From Bacillus sp. FJAT-50079 (GTDB lineage Bacteria > Bacillota > Bacilli > Bacillales > Bacillaceae_C): DNA of 64,000 nt. Of this stretch, positions 47,263 to 55,553 are shown piece by piece. How positions within the stretch are numbered: position 1 is the first letter of the stretch; each line of letters opens with the position of its first letter. The stretch covers positions 1 through 64,000 of the forward strand of contig NZ_JAGYPD010000005.1 of the NCBI RefSeq assembly GCF_018343515.1, given 5' to 3'. A program made the translations under genes and the position numbers. The notes under the pieces are model-generated. The model was not told the DNA's origin, searched no databases, and saw only the letters and a program-made list of their open reading frames with translations.

Positions 47263-48453
47263 TTATCCTATCAACTGATAGAACTTTTCAATTTCCTCAA
47301 CATTTCCTTTTTTCTCAGATTGCAAGTATTCGATTATGTTCTTTCTTAAGTTACTATCATTAATTAATTTTAGAATCCCTTCACAAACTGCTTCTGCGTC
47401 CATATCTACAACAATCCCGTTCTTTCCTTCAAGCATCTGATTATATACCGCATCAAATCTTGTCGTTACTACCGGAATATTAAGCATCCGTGCTTCTGCA
47501 ATCGCAAGGCCGAACCCCTCAAATCTCGAAGTTTGAACATAAATATTAGCATCCCGTATATATGGATATGGGTTCGCCTTCACACCTAATAATATAAAAT
47601 CATCGATTAGGTTATTTTCTTTAATCTTAGCCTTAATATCGTCCTCTAATGGTCCTTTCCCTAACGCATACCATTTGAATTTAATACCTTTACTTTTTAA
47701 TTTTTTACAAGCATCTACAGCAATATCGTATCCTTTTTGATGGGCTAATCTTCCAATCGTAAGGATTCTGATTCCCTCAAAATTGTCTTCGTAGCTTCTT
47801 CCTATGTTAGCCATGTCTGAAATAAACTCAGAATTGTTAATATCATAAATAACTTTAATTTTCCCCAAATACTCTGGAAAAGTTTCTACGAGAATTTCCT
47901 TTGTTGAATCGGACACAGCAACAATCTTGTCATATTGATCATAATATTTTTTTTGAAATCTTTTATCCTTTTCATTTAAACGATAACTAACATTTACCCA
48001 AGCATATTTTTTCTTTGCCTTTACTTTTTCTGCTACGTAAAATGTAGGAACACCTTGTGCGTAACTTATAGCAATATCATAAGTTTTTGGATTATTTTCG
48101 AGCACATCTGAAGCACTCTGCCAAAAAATTCTAGCCTTTTGGGGATTACCATACTTTTTCTTTCGAATCCCGATTGAATATTTCATTCTTGCAGCGAGTA
48201 GCCTAAAGTCCATTTCCCTGATGGAATTCCCTAGAGCATCTTTTAAATTAAGACTGGAAAATTTGGTGTATTTCAAGGGCTTTAATAAATTAACTTCCTC
48301 TGGAACCAATTCTTCTAATGCACCGCCATGTCCAAACAACATAAGGTCTACCGAGTAATTGGAATAATCTAATAGCGATAATAATGTTACTAAACTCTTT
48401 TCTGCGCCAGCACATTCTAAAGAATCAATTACAAATAAAAGGTTTTTCTTCAC
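47263..48453 (-). CDS. GT4 family glycosyltransferase (paralogue C)
   Basis: 396 residues. LLFVIDSLECAGAEKSLVTLL, IGRLAHQKGYDIAV and SRFEGFGLAIAEA give the GT4 pattern. It also shares the NPYPYI-DA-IYVQTSR segment with paralogues A and B, but is more distant from them. It lies downstream of the decayed acetyltransferase. Confidence 0.88.
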   Translation of the reverse strand: MKKNLLFVIDSLECAGAEKSLVTLLSLLDYSNYSVDLMLFGHGGALEELVPEEVNLLKPLKYTKFSSLNLKDALGNSIREMDFRLLAARMKYSIGIRKKKYGNPQKARIFWQSASDVLENNPKTYDIAISYAQGVPTFYVAEKVKAKKKYAWVNVSYRLNEKDKRFQKKYYDQYDKIVAVSDSTKEILVETFPEYLGKIKVIYDINNSEFISDMANIGRSYEDNFEGIRILTIGRLAHQKGYDIAVDACKKLKSKGIKFKWYALGKGPLEDDIKAKIKENNLIDDFILLGVKANPYPYIRDANIYVQTSRFEGFGLAIAEARMLNIPVVTTRFDAVYNQMLEGKNGIVVDMDAEAVCEGILKLINDSNLRKNIIEYLQSEKKGNVEEIEKFYQLIG

Positions 48454-48527
48454 TTTGTAATGTTCACTTCCTTTACACTATGGAACATGTTTTAAATATG
48501 TTTAAATGCCCACTATAAACTATCGTT

Positions 48528-48771
48528 TTAAATCGAGATTGTGTTATTTACAATTTGTTTAATCTCCTTTGCTAGTACACCAGCATATAAAGTTTTCGGT
48601 TTGCAGTCCTTGCTAACATTGAGCTCGCTGCAATAACACATCCATCACCTATTACCACACCTGGTAAAATAGTAGATCGAGCACCTATCCAACAACCCTT
48701 CCCTATAATGACTGGTAGTTTGTTGGATATTCCCAATTATTAGGTACACTGATCCTTATTTTTGGCTTCAT
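48528..48771 (-). pseudogene. Decayed hexapeptide-repeat acetyltransferase
   Basis: Minus strand: a possible start MKPKIRISVP, then after a frameshift LPVIIGKGCWIGARSTILPG and VVIGDGCVIAASSMLAR, which is the left-handed beta-helix of serine/maltose O-acetyltransferases, then after another shift CKPKTLYAGVLAKEIKQIV to a stop codon. The intact family is about 180-200 residues; only the last 80 remain. It sits 3 nt past tagD in the transcript, so the polymer may once have been acetylated. Confidence 0.75.
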
Positions 48772-48774
48772 TGT

Positions 48775-49206
48775 TCAGATAGCCGTTTCTTTATATTTAA
48801 GTTTTTGTTTCAATTCAGTCGAAGAAACCCCTTCTGTATATGGAAAATATATAATATCTACCCCTACATGATTAAATTTTTTTTCCATTTCATTAAATAG
48901 TGGATTACCTTTCCAGTCATCTCCAACGAACATTACATTAAATTTTAAAGTTTCCCATGCTAAAAACTTATCTCTATTTATCTGTGGAACTACTACATCT
49001 ACATACTTGATACCTCCAACAATTTCGATTCTTTCTTGATGTGGAATAACGGGTAATTTATTTTTATATTCCTTCACTAACTCATCCGTACTGACTCCAA
49101 CGATGAGGATTTCACATTGTTCCTTTGCTCTTTTTAAAATATTTAGATGTCCCACATGGAATAAATCGAAAACTCCCGTTGTATAACCAATTTTATAAGG
49201 CTTCAT
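48775..49206 (-). CDS. tagD: Glycerol-3-phosphate cytidylyltransferase-like (TagD)
   Basis: 143 residues. Nucleotidyltransferase with GVFDLFHVGHLNIL (HxGH), IVGVSTDE, GDDWKGN and TEGVSSTELKQKL (the RTEGISTT signature in slightly altered form, with Tyr for Arg). TagD makes CDP-glycerol from CTP and glycerol-3-phosphate. Its start overlaps the end of the glycerophosphotransferase gene by 14 nt, so the donor and its user are made together. A related cytidylyltransferase with another polyol phosphate cannot be ruled out. Confidence 0.88.
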   Translation of the reverse strand: MKPYKIGYTTGVFDLFHVGHLNILKRAKEQCEILIVGVSTDELVKEYKNKLPVIPHQERIEIVGGIKYVDVVVPQINRDKFLAWETLKFNVMFVGDDWKGNPLFNEMEKKFNHVGVDIIYFPYTEGVSSTELKQKLKYKETAI

Positions 49207-50380
49207 TTATATTCCTCCTACTCGGGTTAAAGCAAACTTCATTTATACGCTCAACCAACATCTCGCTTGCTGTTCCGTCTTCGAAAGATCCTACTTTTTT
49301 AAAGAAGTGAACTATGTCTTCAGCATATTTTCCAGGATCGAAAAATCTTATTTCATTAATTAGTTCATCGTTATTCATTGCTGTTTTAAATGGTAATTCT
49401 AATAAGTTAAAATATAAATTTCTATCTTGACTTGTATAATCTTTAAAATCAGGTGCGTATAAAAAGCATGGTTTTTTTGTAATTGAATAATCAAACATTA
49501 AAGATGAATAATCTGTTATCAATGCATCCGAAATATTTAGTAATTCTTGAATGTCATTATATGAAGTTACATTAATAACATCATTCCCATAAACTAACTC
49601 TTCTGATCTTGATATGAGATGTGGGTGTAATTTAATTAAAAAAACCCACTTACCGCCATATTTCTTTTCCAATGTCGTTACTACTTTTGAATAATCCAGA
49701 TTATATACAGTTAAATCATTATTTTTTCTAAATGTTGGGGCATATAAAATTACCTTATAATCGCTAGAAATATTTAACTTTTTTATTATTTTCCCTTTAA
49801 TTTTCGGATTACTTCTCAAAAGAAAATCATTTCTTGGTGTCCCATGTTCAAAAATTTCCCCATCATACCAAAAAGACCTTCTAAAAATATCTGAACTGTA
49901 TTTGCAGCCAGATAGTAGAAGGTCACATTTTTTCGAATCCCTTTTAGCCATTTCAACATATGTCGGTGGAAGTGCAGCTTCTGCGTCTTTTTCGATTTGC
50001 TTTAATCTTAGTGAACTATGCCATGTTTGAATGTAATACTGACTTTTCCTTTTTACAAACAGGTCAGTTGTTCTGAAATTCGTAATAATAACCTTAGAAG
50101 TGCATAATTCATAAAAATATTGTAAAGTCATGATCTTAACTTTCCTAAACCCCGATAGATTTTTACGTGGATTTACATTATCAAATGCCCACACTATATC
50201 GAATTTTCCTTTAGGGTAATTTTCTAATATATATTCTGTAATATATTTGGGATTACAGCCATATTGACTGCCATAATAACTAAACAAAAATATTTTATTC
50301 TTCTTAATAGGAAAACAGTTAAAAATATAAATGATGAATAAGGATATATATTTTTTTAGTTTCTCAACGAACTGATTCAT
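49193..50380 (-). CDS. CDP-glycerol glycerophosphotransferase family (TagB/TagF-like)
   Basis: 395 residues. Conserved segments are QTWHSSLRLKQIEKDAE, HGTPRNDFLL, ILYAPTFRKN, LIKLHPHL and DALITDYSSLMFDY, with the two catalytic histidines. The N-terminal 20-25 residues are amphipathic/hydrophobic, for membrane contact. It transfers glycerol phosphate from CDP-glycerol to a lipid-linked sugar or polymer. In this cluster it probably decorates or primes the exopolysaccharide; wall teichoic acid genes proper are not seen. Confidence 0.88.
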   Translation of the reverse strand: MNQFVEKLKKYISLFIIYIFNCFPIKKNKIFLFSYYGSQYGCNPKYITEYILENYPKGKFDIVWAFDNVNPRKNLSGFRKVKIMTLQYFYELCTSKVIITNFRTTDLFVKRKSQYYIQTWHSSLRLKQIEKDAEAALPPTYVEMAKRDSKKCDLLLSGCKYSSDIFRRSFWYDGEIFEHGTPRNDFLLRSNPKIKGKIIKKLNISSDYKVILYAPTFRKNNDLTVYNLDYSKVVTTLEKKYGGKWVFLIKLHPHLISRSEELVYGNDVINVTSYNDIQELLNISDALITDYSSLMFDYSITKKPCFLYAPDFKDYTSQDRNLYFNLLELPFKTAMNNDELINEIRFFDPGKYAEDIVHFFKKVGSFEDGTASEMLVERINEVCFNPSRRNINEAL

Positions 50381-50397
50381 TTTTATCCCTTTCCTAA

Positions 50398-51426
50398 TTA
50401 AAGGTTAATTCGCTCTAATCCAAGCGGCTGAGGTAAAATTCTTAACTTCCTTAAAGTTTTTCTTGTAAACAGGAAGATAATATTAAAATACGGATGAAGT
50501 TTAAATAATGTTAACTGCCTTTTTAATTGATTATCTTCTTGGACAGCATAATAAAATTGCTTGTAGTTACGTTTGATATACCCTTGTATTTCTTTTTTAT
50601 GTAATCCTCCTTTATCCTTTTTTTTATTCAAGAATAAGAGATTATAATGGATCAAACATGTCTGCAATATCACCCTATAAGATTCTGCCGTTAAATCTTG
50701 GTAATGGTGTTCTAGAAAATGGTGTCTTTCTTTGAGGCCTTCTATAATGTCTAAATTTCTTATTGAATAATTATAGACAATGCTATCGCTTCTTTGCAGA
50801 TAGTAGCACAGCGGTTCATGTAGAATTACATATGTTTTAACTCGTTGCATTACTTTATGAGCCCAATATACATCCTCAAACAATACACCTTTTTTAAATG
50901 GAAGGTCTTTGATAATTTTTGTTTTATAAAGCTTTCCCCAGGCGAAGTTTTTCACCTTTTCGTTTTTAACTAACTCCGCCATAAGAACTTTATTATTTAA
51001 AATAGAAGGAGGATCATTTTTGGAATTAAAGCGATTATCATAAAGTAGATGATCCTCATAGGCATAATAAAAAGCCGATTGTGTAACATCAGCTTTATAA
51101 GTAAGACTTGAATGTACCAATTTCTGAATCATATTCTTTTCTAGCCAATCATCACTATCTACAAAAAGTGTATATTCTCCAGTTACATATTGCATACCTG
51201 CATTTCTCGCGTCTGATAACCCGCCATTTTCTTTGTCCACAACTACAATTCGACTATCCTGACTTGCATAGTCATCTATAATGGCACCGCAGTTATCAGG
51301 AGACCCATCATTCACTAGAATGATTTCTAAGTTCGTATATGTTTGTTCTAAAATGCTATCGACGCATTTATGAATATATTTTTCAACCTTGTATATAGGC
51401 ACAACCACACTTACTTTAGATACCAT
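50398..51426 (-). CDS. epsJ: GT2 family glycosyltransferase (EpsJ-like)
   Basis: 342 residues, GT-A fold: VSVVVPIYKVEKYIHKCVDSIL at the N-terminus, VNDGSPDNCG, NGGLSDARNAG and the metal-binding DSDD of LFVDSDDWLEKN. The C-terminal part ends with a basic amphipathic helix. EpsJ of B. subtilis has the same arrangement. It lies downstream of the SinR homologue. Sugar unknown. Confidence 0.86.
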   Translation of the reverse strand: MVSKVSVVVPIYKVEKYIHKCVDSILEQTYTNLEIILVNDGSPDNCGAIIDDYASQDSRIVVVDKENGGLSDARNAGMQYVTGEYTLFVDSDDWLEKNMIQKLVHSSLTYKADVTQSAFYYAYEDHLLYDNRFNSKNDPPSILNNKVLMAELVKNEKVKNFAWGKLYKTKIIKDLPFKKGVLFEDVYWAHKVMQRVKTYVILHEPLCYYLQRSDSIVYNYSIRNLDIIEGLKERHHFLEHHYQDLTAESYRVILQTCLIHYNLLFLNKKKDKGGLHKKEIQGYIKRNYKQFYYAVQEDNQLKRQLTLFKLHPYFNIIFLFTRKTLRKLRILPQPLGLERINL

Positions 51427-51471
51427 TTTAAATCGCCTACTTTATTTATTTTAAACGATTATATCTTTCAA

Positions 51472-51822
51472 TTATTTATCCCCACCCTGCTCATTCTGCC
51501 ATTTAATAAATTCCAACAATGTTTTAAATTCTTGGATCCGTTCCTTTCCGTTCCCGGATTCTTTTAGTTCATGGATTAATTTCATCCATTCTGCATCTAG
51601 CTTTGATGATGCAAAATCATGATTTGTTTCCGAAGCTACTAATGTTTTAAGGTCTACGTTTAATACTAATGCAATTCTTTCTACCACTTGGATGGATGGA
51701 TTTTGATTCACATTTCTTTCAATATTACTTAAATAAGATTTTGCAACACCCGCGCGATTGGCAACCTCCGTCAATGTTAAACCCCTTCGTTTTCGTATTT
51801 CCAATATATTTTTTCCTATCAT
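51472..51822 (-). CDS. sinR: SinR-like transcriptional repressor
   Basis: 116 residues. N-terminal helix-turn-helix (MIGKNILEIRKRRGLTLTEV and AGVAKSYLSNIERNVNQNPSIQ) closely follows B. subtilis SinR, and the C-terminal part has the SinR/SinI dimerisation helices (LDAEWMKLIHEL, FKTLLEFIKWQNEQ). SinR represses exopolysaccharide and matrix genes until SinI binds it. No sinI is seen beside it. It is embedded within the cluster, between the aminotransferase and the EpsJ-like gene, so it would be made together with the genes it may repress. Confidence 0.9.
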   Translation of the reverse strand: MIGKNILEIRKRRGLTLTEVANRAGVAKSYLSNIERNVNQNPSIQVVERIALVLNVDLKTLVASETNHDFASSKLDAEWMKLIHELKESGNGKERIQEFKTLLEFIKWQNEQGGDK

Positions 51823-51835
51823 CTATATACCTCTT

Positions 51836-53020
51836 TTATCCATATTGGATCAGTTCTGTCGTGTTTAACGTCTCTTTAATACAGGTAATCACTCTTATCA
51901 TATTTTCTTCAGTCATACTCGTACCAGAAGGTAAACATATTCCTGTCATAAATAATTGCTCGGATACACTTTGATTCTCTTTATGGGAATAATATTTCAT
52001 CCCTTTAAATAGCGGTTGCAAATGCAAGGGCTTCCAGACAGGACGAGCTTCAATATTTTCTTTAGCTAGTGCCAATAACAAGTCGGCAGCGGAAACACCA
52101 GCAATCTTGTTGGCAATTGTTAATGTTGTAAGCCAACGATTAGATATTGTGTTTTTCACTTCAGGCATAAACTTAATGCCCGGTAAAACCGATAGTTCTT
52201 CGTAATACTGTGAAAATATTTTCCTTTTTGCCTTGATTCTTTCATCTATTACCTCGAGCTGTGCTCTCCCAATTCCAGCTAAAATATTACTCATTCGATA
52301 ATTGAATCCCATTTCACTATGCTGATAATGAGGGGCTGGATCTCTCGCTTGAGTAGCTAAAAAACGAGCTTTTTTTAATGCAACTTCATCATCAGATACG
52401 AGCATTCCTCCACCAGAAGTAGTAATAATCTTATTGCCATTAAATGAATAAACTCCAAATTTCCCAAAGGTTCCACTTGGCTTACCATCATAGCTTGAGC
52501 CGAGTGACTCGGCCGCATCCTCAATTACCGGCACAGCATATTGATTACATATTGAAAGAATTTCGGTCATCTTCGCACTTTGCCCATATAAATTAACTAC
52601 TATTACCGCTTTGGGCATTTTGCCAGTAGAAGAGGCCTCCACAAATGCTTTTTCTAGGGCGTCTGGTGACATATTCCAAGTGTCAGGCTCCGAATCAATA
52701 AAAACGGGTTCAGCCCCTTGGTATAAAATAGGATTGGCACTTGCTACAAATGTAAGGCTGGAACAAAATACTGTATCTCCCCTTTGTATATCTAATAAAG
52801 AAAGAGCCAGATGAATCGCTGCAGTTCCCGAACTTACTGCAACAGCGTCATTGGCTCCTACATAATTTGCGATTTCTTTTTCAAAAGCATCAACATTTGG
52901 TCCAAGCGGTGCAATCCAATTCGTATCTATTGCTTCCTGTATATATTTCATTTCATTACCAGACAGATGTGGTGGGGATAAATAAATTTTTTCTTTATTA
53001 GATATATAGATCGTAAACAC
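51836..53020 (-). CDS. epsN: DegT/DnrJ/EryC1-type aminotransferase (EpsN/PglE-like)
   Basis: 394 residues. PLP-dependent aminotransferase: SSGTAAIHLAL, EDAAESLGSSYDG, and the PLP Lys in SFNGNKIITTSGGGM. EpsN forms the 4-amino sugar of the bacillosamine pathway from the 4-keto product of EpsC. The IYLSPPHLSGNEMKYI start matches EpsN; the first 11 residues encoded from GTG 53020 overlap epsM and lack a good ribosome-binding site, so the true start may lie a few codons further in. Confidence 0.92.
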   Translation of the reverse strand: MFTIYISNKEKIYLSPPHLSGNEMKYIQEAIDTNWIAPLGPNVDAFEKEIANYVGANDAVAVSSGTAAIHLALSLLDIQRGDTVFCSSLTFVASANPILYQGAEPVFIDSEPDTWNMSPDALEKAFVEASSTGKMPKAVIVVNLYGQSAKMTEILSICNQYAVPVIEDAAESLGSSYDGKPSGTFGKFGVYSFNGNKIITTSGGGMLVSDDEVALKKARFLATQARDPAPHYQHSEMGFNYRMSNILAGIGRAQLEVIDERIKAKRKIFSQYYEELSVLPGIKFMPEVKNTISNRWLTTLTIANKIAGVSAADLLLALAKENIEARPVWKPLHLQPLFKGMKYYSHKENQSVSEQLFMTGICLPSGTSMTEENMIRVITCIKETLNTTELIQYG

Positions 53021-53657
53021 CCTCTATCAATTGTTTATTTTTCACCACGGCTGGAATACCAACAGCAGTGCAATGAAAAGGTATCGAATGAATGACGGTT
53101 GCACCTGCTCCAATTACCGACCATTCCCCAATCGTTTTATTGGGAATAATTGTTGCTCCAGCACCAACATGTACTCCTTCTTCAATTCCTACTCCACCTG
53201 TTATTGTCGCATGAGGAGATATATGAACAAAATCACCTATTTGGTTGTCATGTTCAACGATTGCACCTGTATTTATAATTGAATGATCTCCGATTCGAGA
53301 ATCCGAGTTGACAACGGAATAAGCCATAATTACCGACCCATTTCCGATCACCGCACTTGGACTAACATATGCAGTCGGATGTATTAGTGTTTCATAATAT
53401 ACATTTGGAAGCCCTAACTTATTGGCGATCCGCTTTCGAATCTTATTATTGCCAATCGCAATGATGAATTTAATATCGTTAAACATACTTCCGATTGTTT
53501 TAGCTGAGCCGATAGGACCTCTGAAAGTATTATCACTCTTCGACAATTTTTCGTATTTATCATCTAAATAAGCGACGATTTCAATATTACTTTTTAATGA
53601 GATAAGATCACGAATAACTTTGCTATGACCACCTACTCCGATTATCGCTATTTTCAT
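52998..53657 (-). CDS. epsM: Sugar O/N-acyltransferase (EpsM/PglD-like)
   Basis: 219 residues. N-terminal Rossmann-like part (MKIAIIGVGGHSKVI), then a left-handed beta-helix of hexapeptides (SAVIGNGSVIMAY, RIGDHSIINTGAIVEHDNQI, GAGATIIPN). His125-region residues in EHDNQIG are the catalytic-base motif of PglD. It acetylates the 4-amino group to give UDP-diacetylbacillosamine. The start at 53657 gives the canonical N-terminus; ATG 53663 is an alternative. It overlaps epsN by 23 nt and follows epsL closely. Confidence 0.92.
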   Translation of the reverse strand: MKIAIIGVGGHSKVIRDLISLKSNIEIVAYLDDKYEKLSKSDNTFRGPIGSAKTIGSMFNDIKFIIAIGNNKIRKRIANKLGLPNVYYETLIHPTAYVSPSAVIGNGSVIMAYSVVNSDSRIGDHSIINTGAIVEHDNQIGDFVHISPHATITGGVGIEEGVHVGAGATIIPNKTIGEWSVIGAGATVIHSIPFHCTAVGIPAVVKNKQLIEGVYDLYI

Positions 53658-53670
53658 CCACATCCCACTT

Positions 53671-54282
53671 TCAAAGAGATTTTGTCCCCTTAAAGCCTTC
53701 CACTGTCGCGCTCCCTGGTTGATTAATTCCTTCAGATATCAGCACCTTTTTTATCGTTAATAATAAGATTTTCAGATCTAGTAATAAGGATTGGTGATTC
53801 ACATACCATATATCTAATTCAAACTTTTCTTCCCAGCTTATCGCATTACGTCCGTTCACCTGTGCCCATCCAGTTATACCCGGCTTTACAAGATGGCGCT
53901 TCGCTTGTTCGCCGGTATATAGTGGCAAATATTCCATTAATAATGGACGAGGTCCAACTAGACTTATATCCCCTTTTAAGACGTTCACCAATTGCGGAAG
54001 TTCATCTAAACTATATTTCCGCAAAAACTTTCCAATGGCAGATATTCGTGCATAGTCTGGAAGCAACTCCCCGTTCTCATCCGTTTCCTCTGTCATTGTC
54101 CGAAATTTATACAATGTAAAAGGGATTCCATGCAATCCCGGACGCTCTTGCTTGAACAGGACGCTTCCTCCTAATTTCCATTTGATTAAAAAAGCGGTTA
54201 ACGTAATGATTGGAAATAGAATCAAAAGTAAAATGATCGCGCTAATTAAATCAAAGCATCTTTTCACACGCTCCAACTCCAA
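53671..54282 (-). CDS. epsL: Undecaprenyl-phosphate sugar phosphotransferase (EpsL/PglC-like)
   Basis: 203 residues, the size of minimal monotopic phosphoglycosyl transferases. A single N-terminal re-entrant helix ([20 protein letters not shown]), [17 protein letters not shown], the catalytic Asp-Glu dyad in YSLDELPQL, and SLVGPRPLL. It moves the phospho-sugar to undecaprenyl phosphate at the inner face of the membrane, starting the repeat unit. The start codon is TTG with a poor ribosome-binding site; it lies 3 nt from the end of a small ORF, which suggests translational coupling. Confidence 0.92.
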   Translation of the reverse strand: MELERVKRCFDLISAIILLLILFPIITLTAFLIKWKLGGSVLFKQERPGLHGIPFTLYKFRTMTEETDENGELLPDYARISAIGKFLRKYSLDELPQLVNVLKGDISLVGPRPLLMEYLPLYTGEQAKRHLVKPGITGWAQVNGRNAISWEEKFELDIWYVNHQSLLLDLKILLLTIKKVLISEGINQPGSATVEGFKGTKSL

Positions 54283-54284
54283 GA

Positions 54285-54452
54285 TTAATCATTCAATTGA
54301 TTTGGTAATTTAAAGATGATAATTAATTGATTTTGTATGTCTTTCATAATCTCATCTGTATGAATCCGTTCAGATTCGTGTATTTTCATATAAATGTCTT
54401 CCAACAATCGTTTGAATTGTTGTTGTGTCGTCGTGGTTGTCGACATTTCCAT
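54285..54452 (-). CDS. Small ORF between galE and epsL, unknown
   Basis: 55 residues beginning [12 protein letters not shown] and continuing as a charged amphipathic helix ([18 protein letters not shown]). GTGAGG lies about 10 nt upstream of the ATG. The ORF fills the gap between galE and epsL, and its stop codon is 3 nt before the epsL TTG start, so it may serve to couple translation. No family was recognised. Confidence 0.45.
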   Translation of the reverse strand: MEMSTTTTTQQQFKRLLEDIYMKIHESERIHTDEIMKDIQNQLIIIFKLPNQLND

Positions 54453-54491
54453 TTTTGCATTGCCTCACTTTATAGACATGATTTTATCAAT

Positions 54492-55532
54492 TTAATACCC
54501 AAATTTATAAGCTGGCATCGGGGCTTCGTATCCATTCGGATTATTCACCTGCCAACGCCATGCATCGATGCACATTTGTTCAAGGTTTTTTTCTGCTACC
54601 CAACCAAGCTCTTTTTGCGCTTTTTTGGATTCTGCATAACAAATACCAATATCACCTGCCCTCGGAGCAACAATTTTATATGGAATGGTTATTTGGGTAG
54701 CCTTTTCAAATGCTTGAATCACCTCAATGACGCTGTAACCTATTCCGGTACCAAGATTATAAGCGCTTACTCCTTTTGTTTTCTGAATATGCTTAAGCGC
54801 TCTCAAATGGCCTTTTGCAAGATCAACTACATGAATATAATCTCTTACCCCAGTCCCATCTTTCGTTGGATAATTATTCCCATAGACGCTAAGCTCCTTC
54901 AGCTTTCCAACTGCCACTTGAGTAATATATGGCATTAAATTATTTGGAATTCCATTTGGTGCTTCACCAATACGACCACTTTTATGAGCTCCGATTGGAT
55001 TAAAATATCTTAATAATGCAATACTCCAGCTAGAATCCGATGCATAAAGATCCTGTAAAATCTCCTCTATCATTAATTTCGTTCGTCCATATGGATTCAT
55101 CGCTCTTAATACGGATTCTTCGCAAATTGGAATACGTTCAGGTATTCCATAAACAGTAGCTGATGAACTAAATACTAGATTTTTAACATCATATTTTTTC
55201 ATGATATTACACAATTTGACGGTACTAATAATATTATATTCATAATATAAGAGAGGGGTTTTTACTGATTCTCCGACTGCTTTTAAACCGGCAAAATGGA
55301 TAACTGCCTCAATATTATTTTCGGCAAACACTTTATCCAATTCCTTGTCATTTAACAAATTTGCTTCATATATTTTAAAGTCTTTTCCTGTGATTTCACT
55401 TATACGATTTAATGACTCAGGACTGCTATTAGAATAATTATCAACGACTACAATTTCATATCCTTCTTGTAACAATTCCACGCACGTATGACTTCCGATA
55501 TAGCCAGCTCCCCCTGTAATAAGAACAGCCAT
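54492..55532 (-). CDS. galE: UDP-glucose 4-epimerase
   Basis: 346 residues, the usual length. NAD site GGAGYIGSHTCVELL, catalytic Ser in SSSATVYG and the Tyr-x3-Lys of YGRTKLMIE; FNPIGAHKSGRIGE and GVRDYIHVVDLA are typical of GalE. It interconverts UDP-glucose and UDP-galactose (perhaps also the N-acetyl forms) for the transferases of the cluster. ATG 55532 is chosen over a TTG three codons upstream because AGAGAGG is then well spaced. Confidence 0.95.
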   Translation of the reverse strand: MAVLITGGAGYIGSHTCVELLQEGYEIVVVDNYSNSSPESLNRISEITGKDFKIYEANLLNDKELDKVFAENNIEAVIHFAGLKAVGESVKTPLLYYEYNIISTVKLCNIMKKYDVKNLVFSSSATVYGIPERIPICEESVLRAMNPYGRTKLMIEEILQDLYASDSSWSIALLRYFNPIGAHKSGRIGEAPNGIPNNLMPYITQVAVGKLKELSVYGNNYPTKDGTGVRDYIHVVDLAKGHLRALKHIQKTKGVSAYNLGTGIGYSVIEVIQAFEKATQITIPYKIVAPRAGDIGICYAESKKAQKELGWVAEKNLEQMCIDAWRWQVNNPNGYEAPMPAYKFGY

Positions 55533-55553
55533 ATTTATCAACCTCTCTTTACA

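Noticed and set aside
54327-54938. Plus-strand ORF of 203 codons
   Set aside because: It lies antisense to galE and the small ORF; its composition is that of a reverse-strand shadow.
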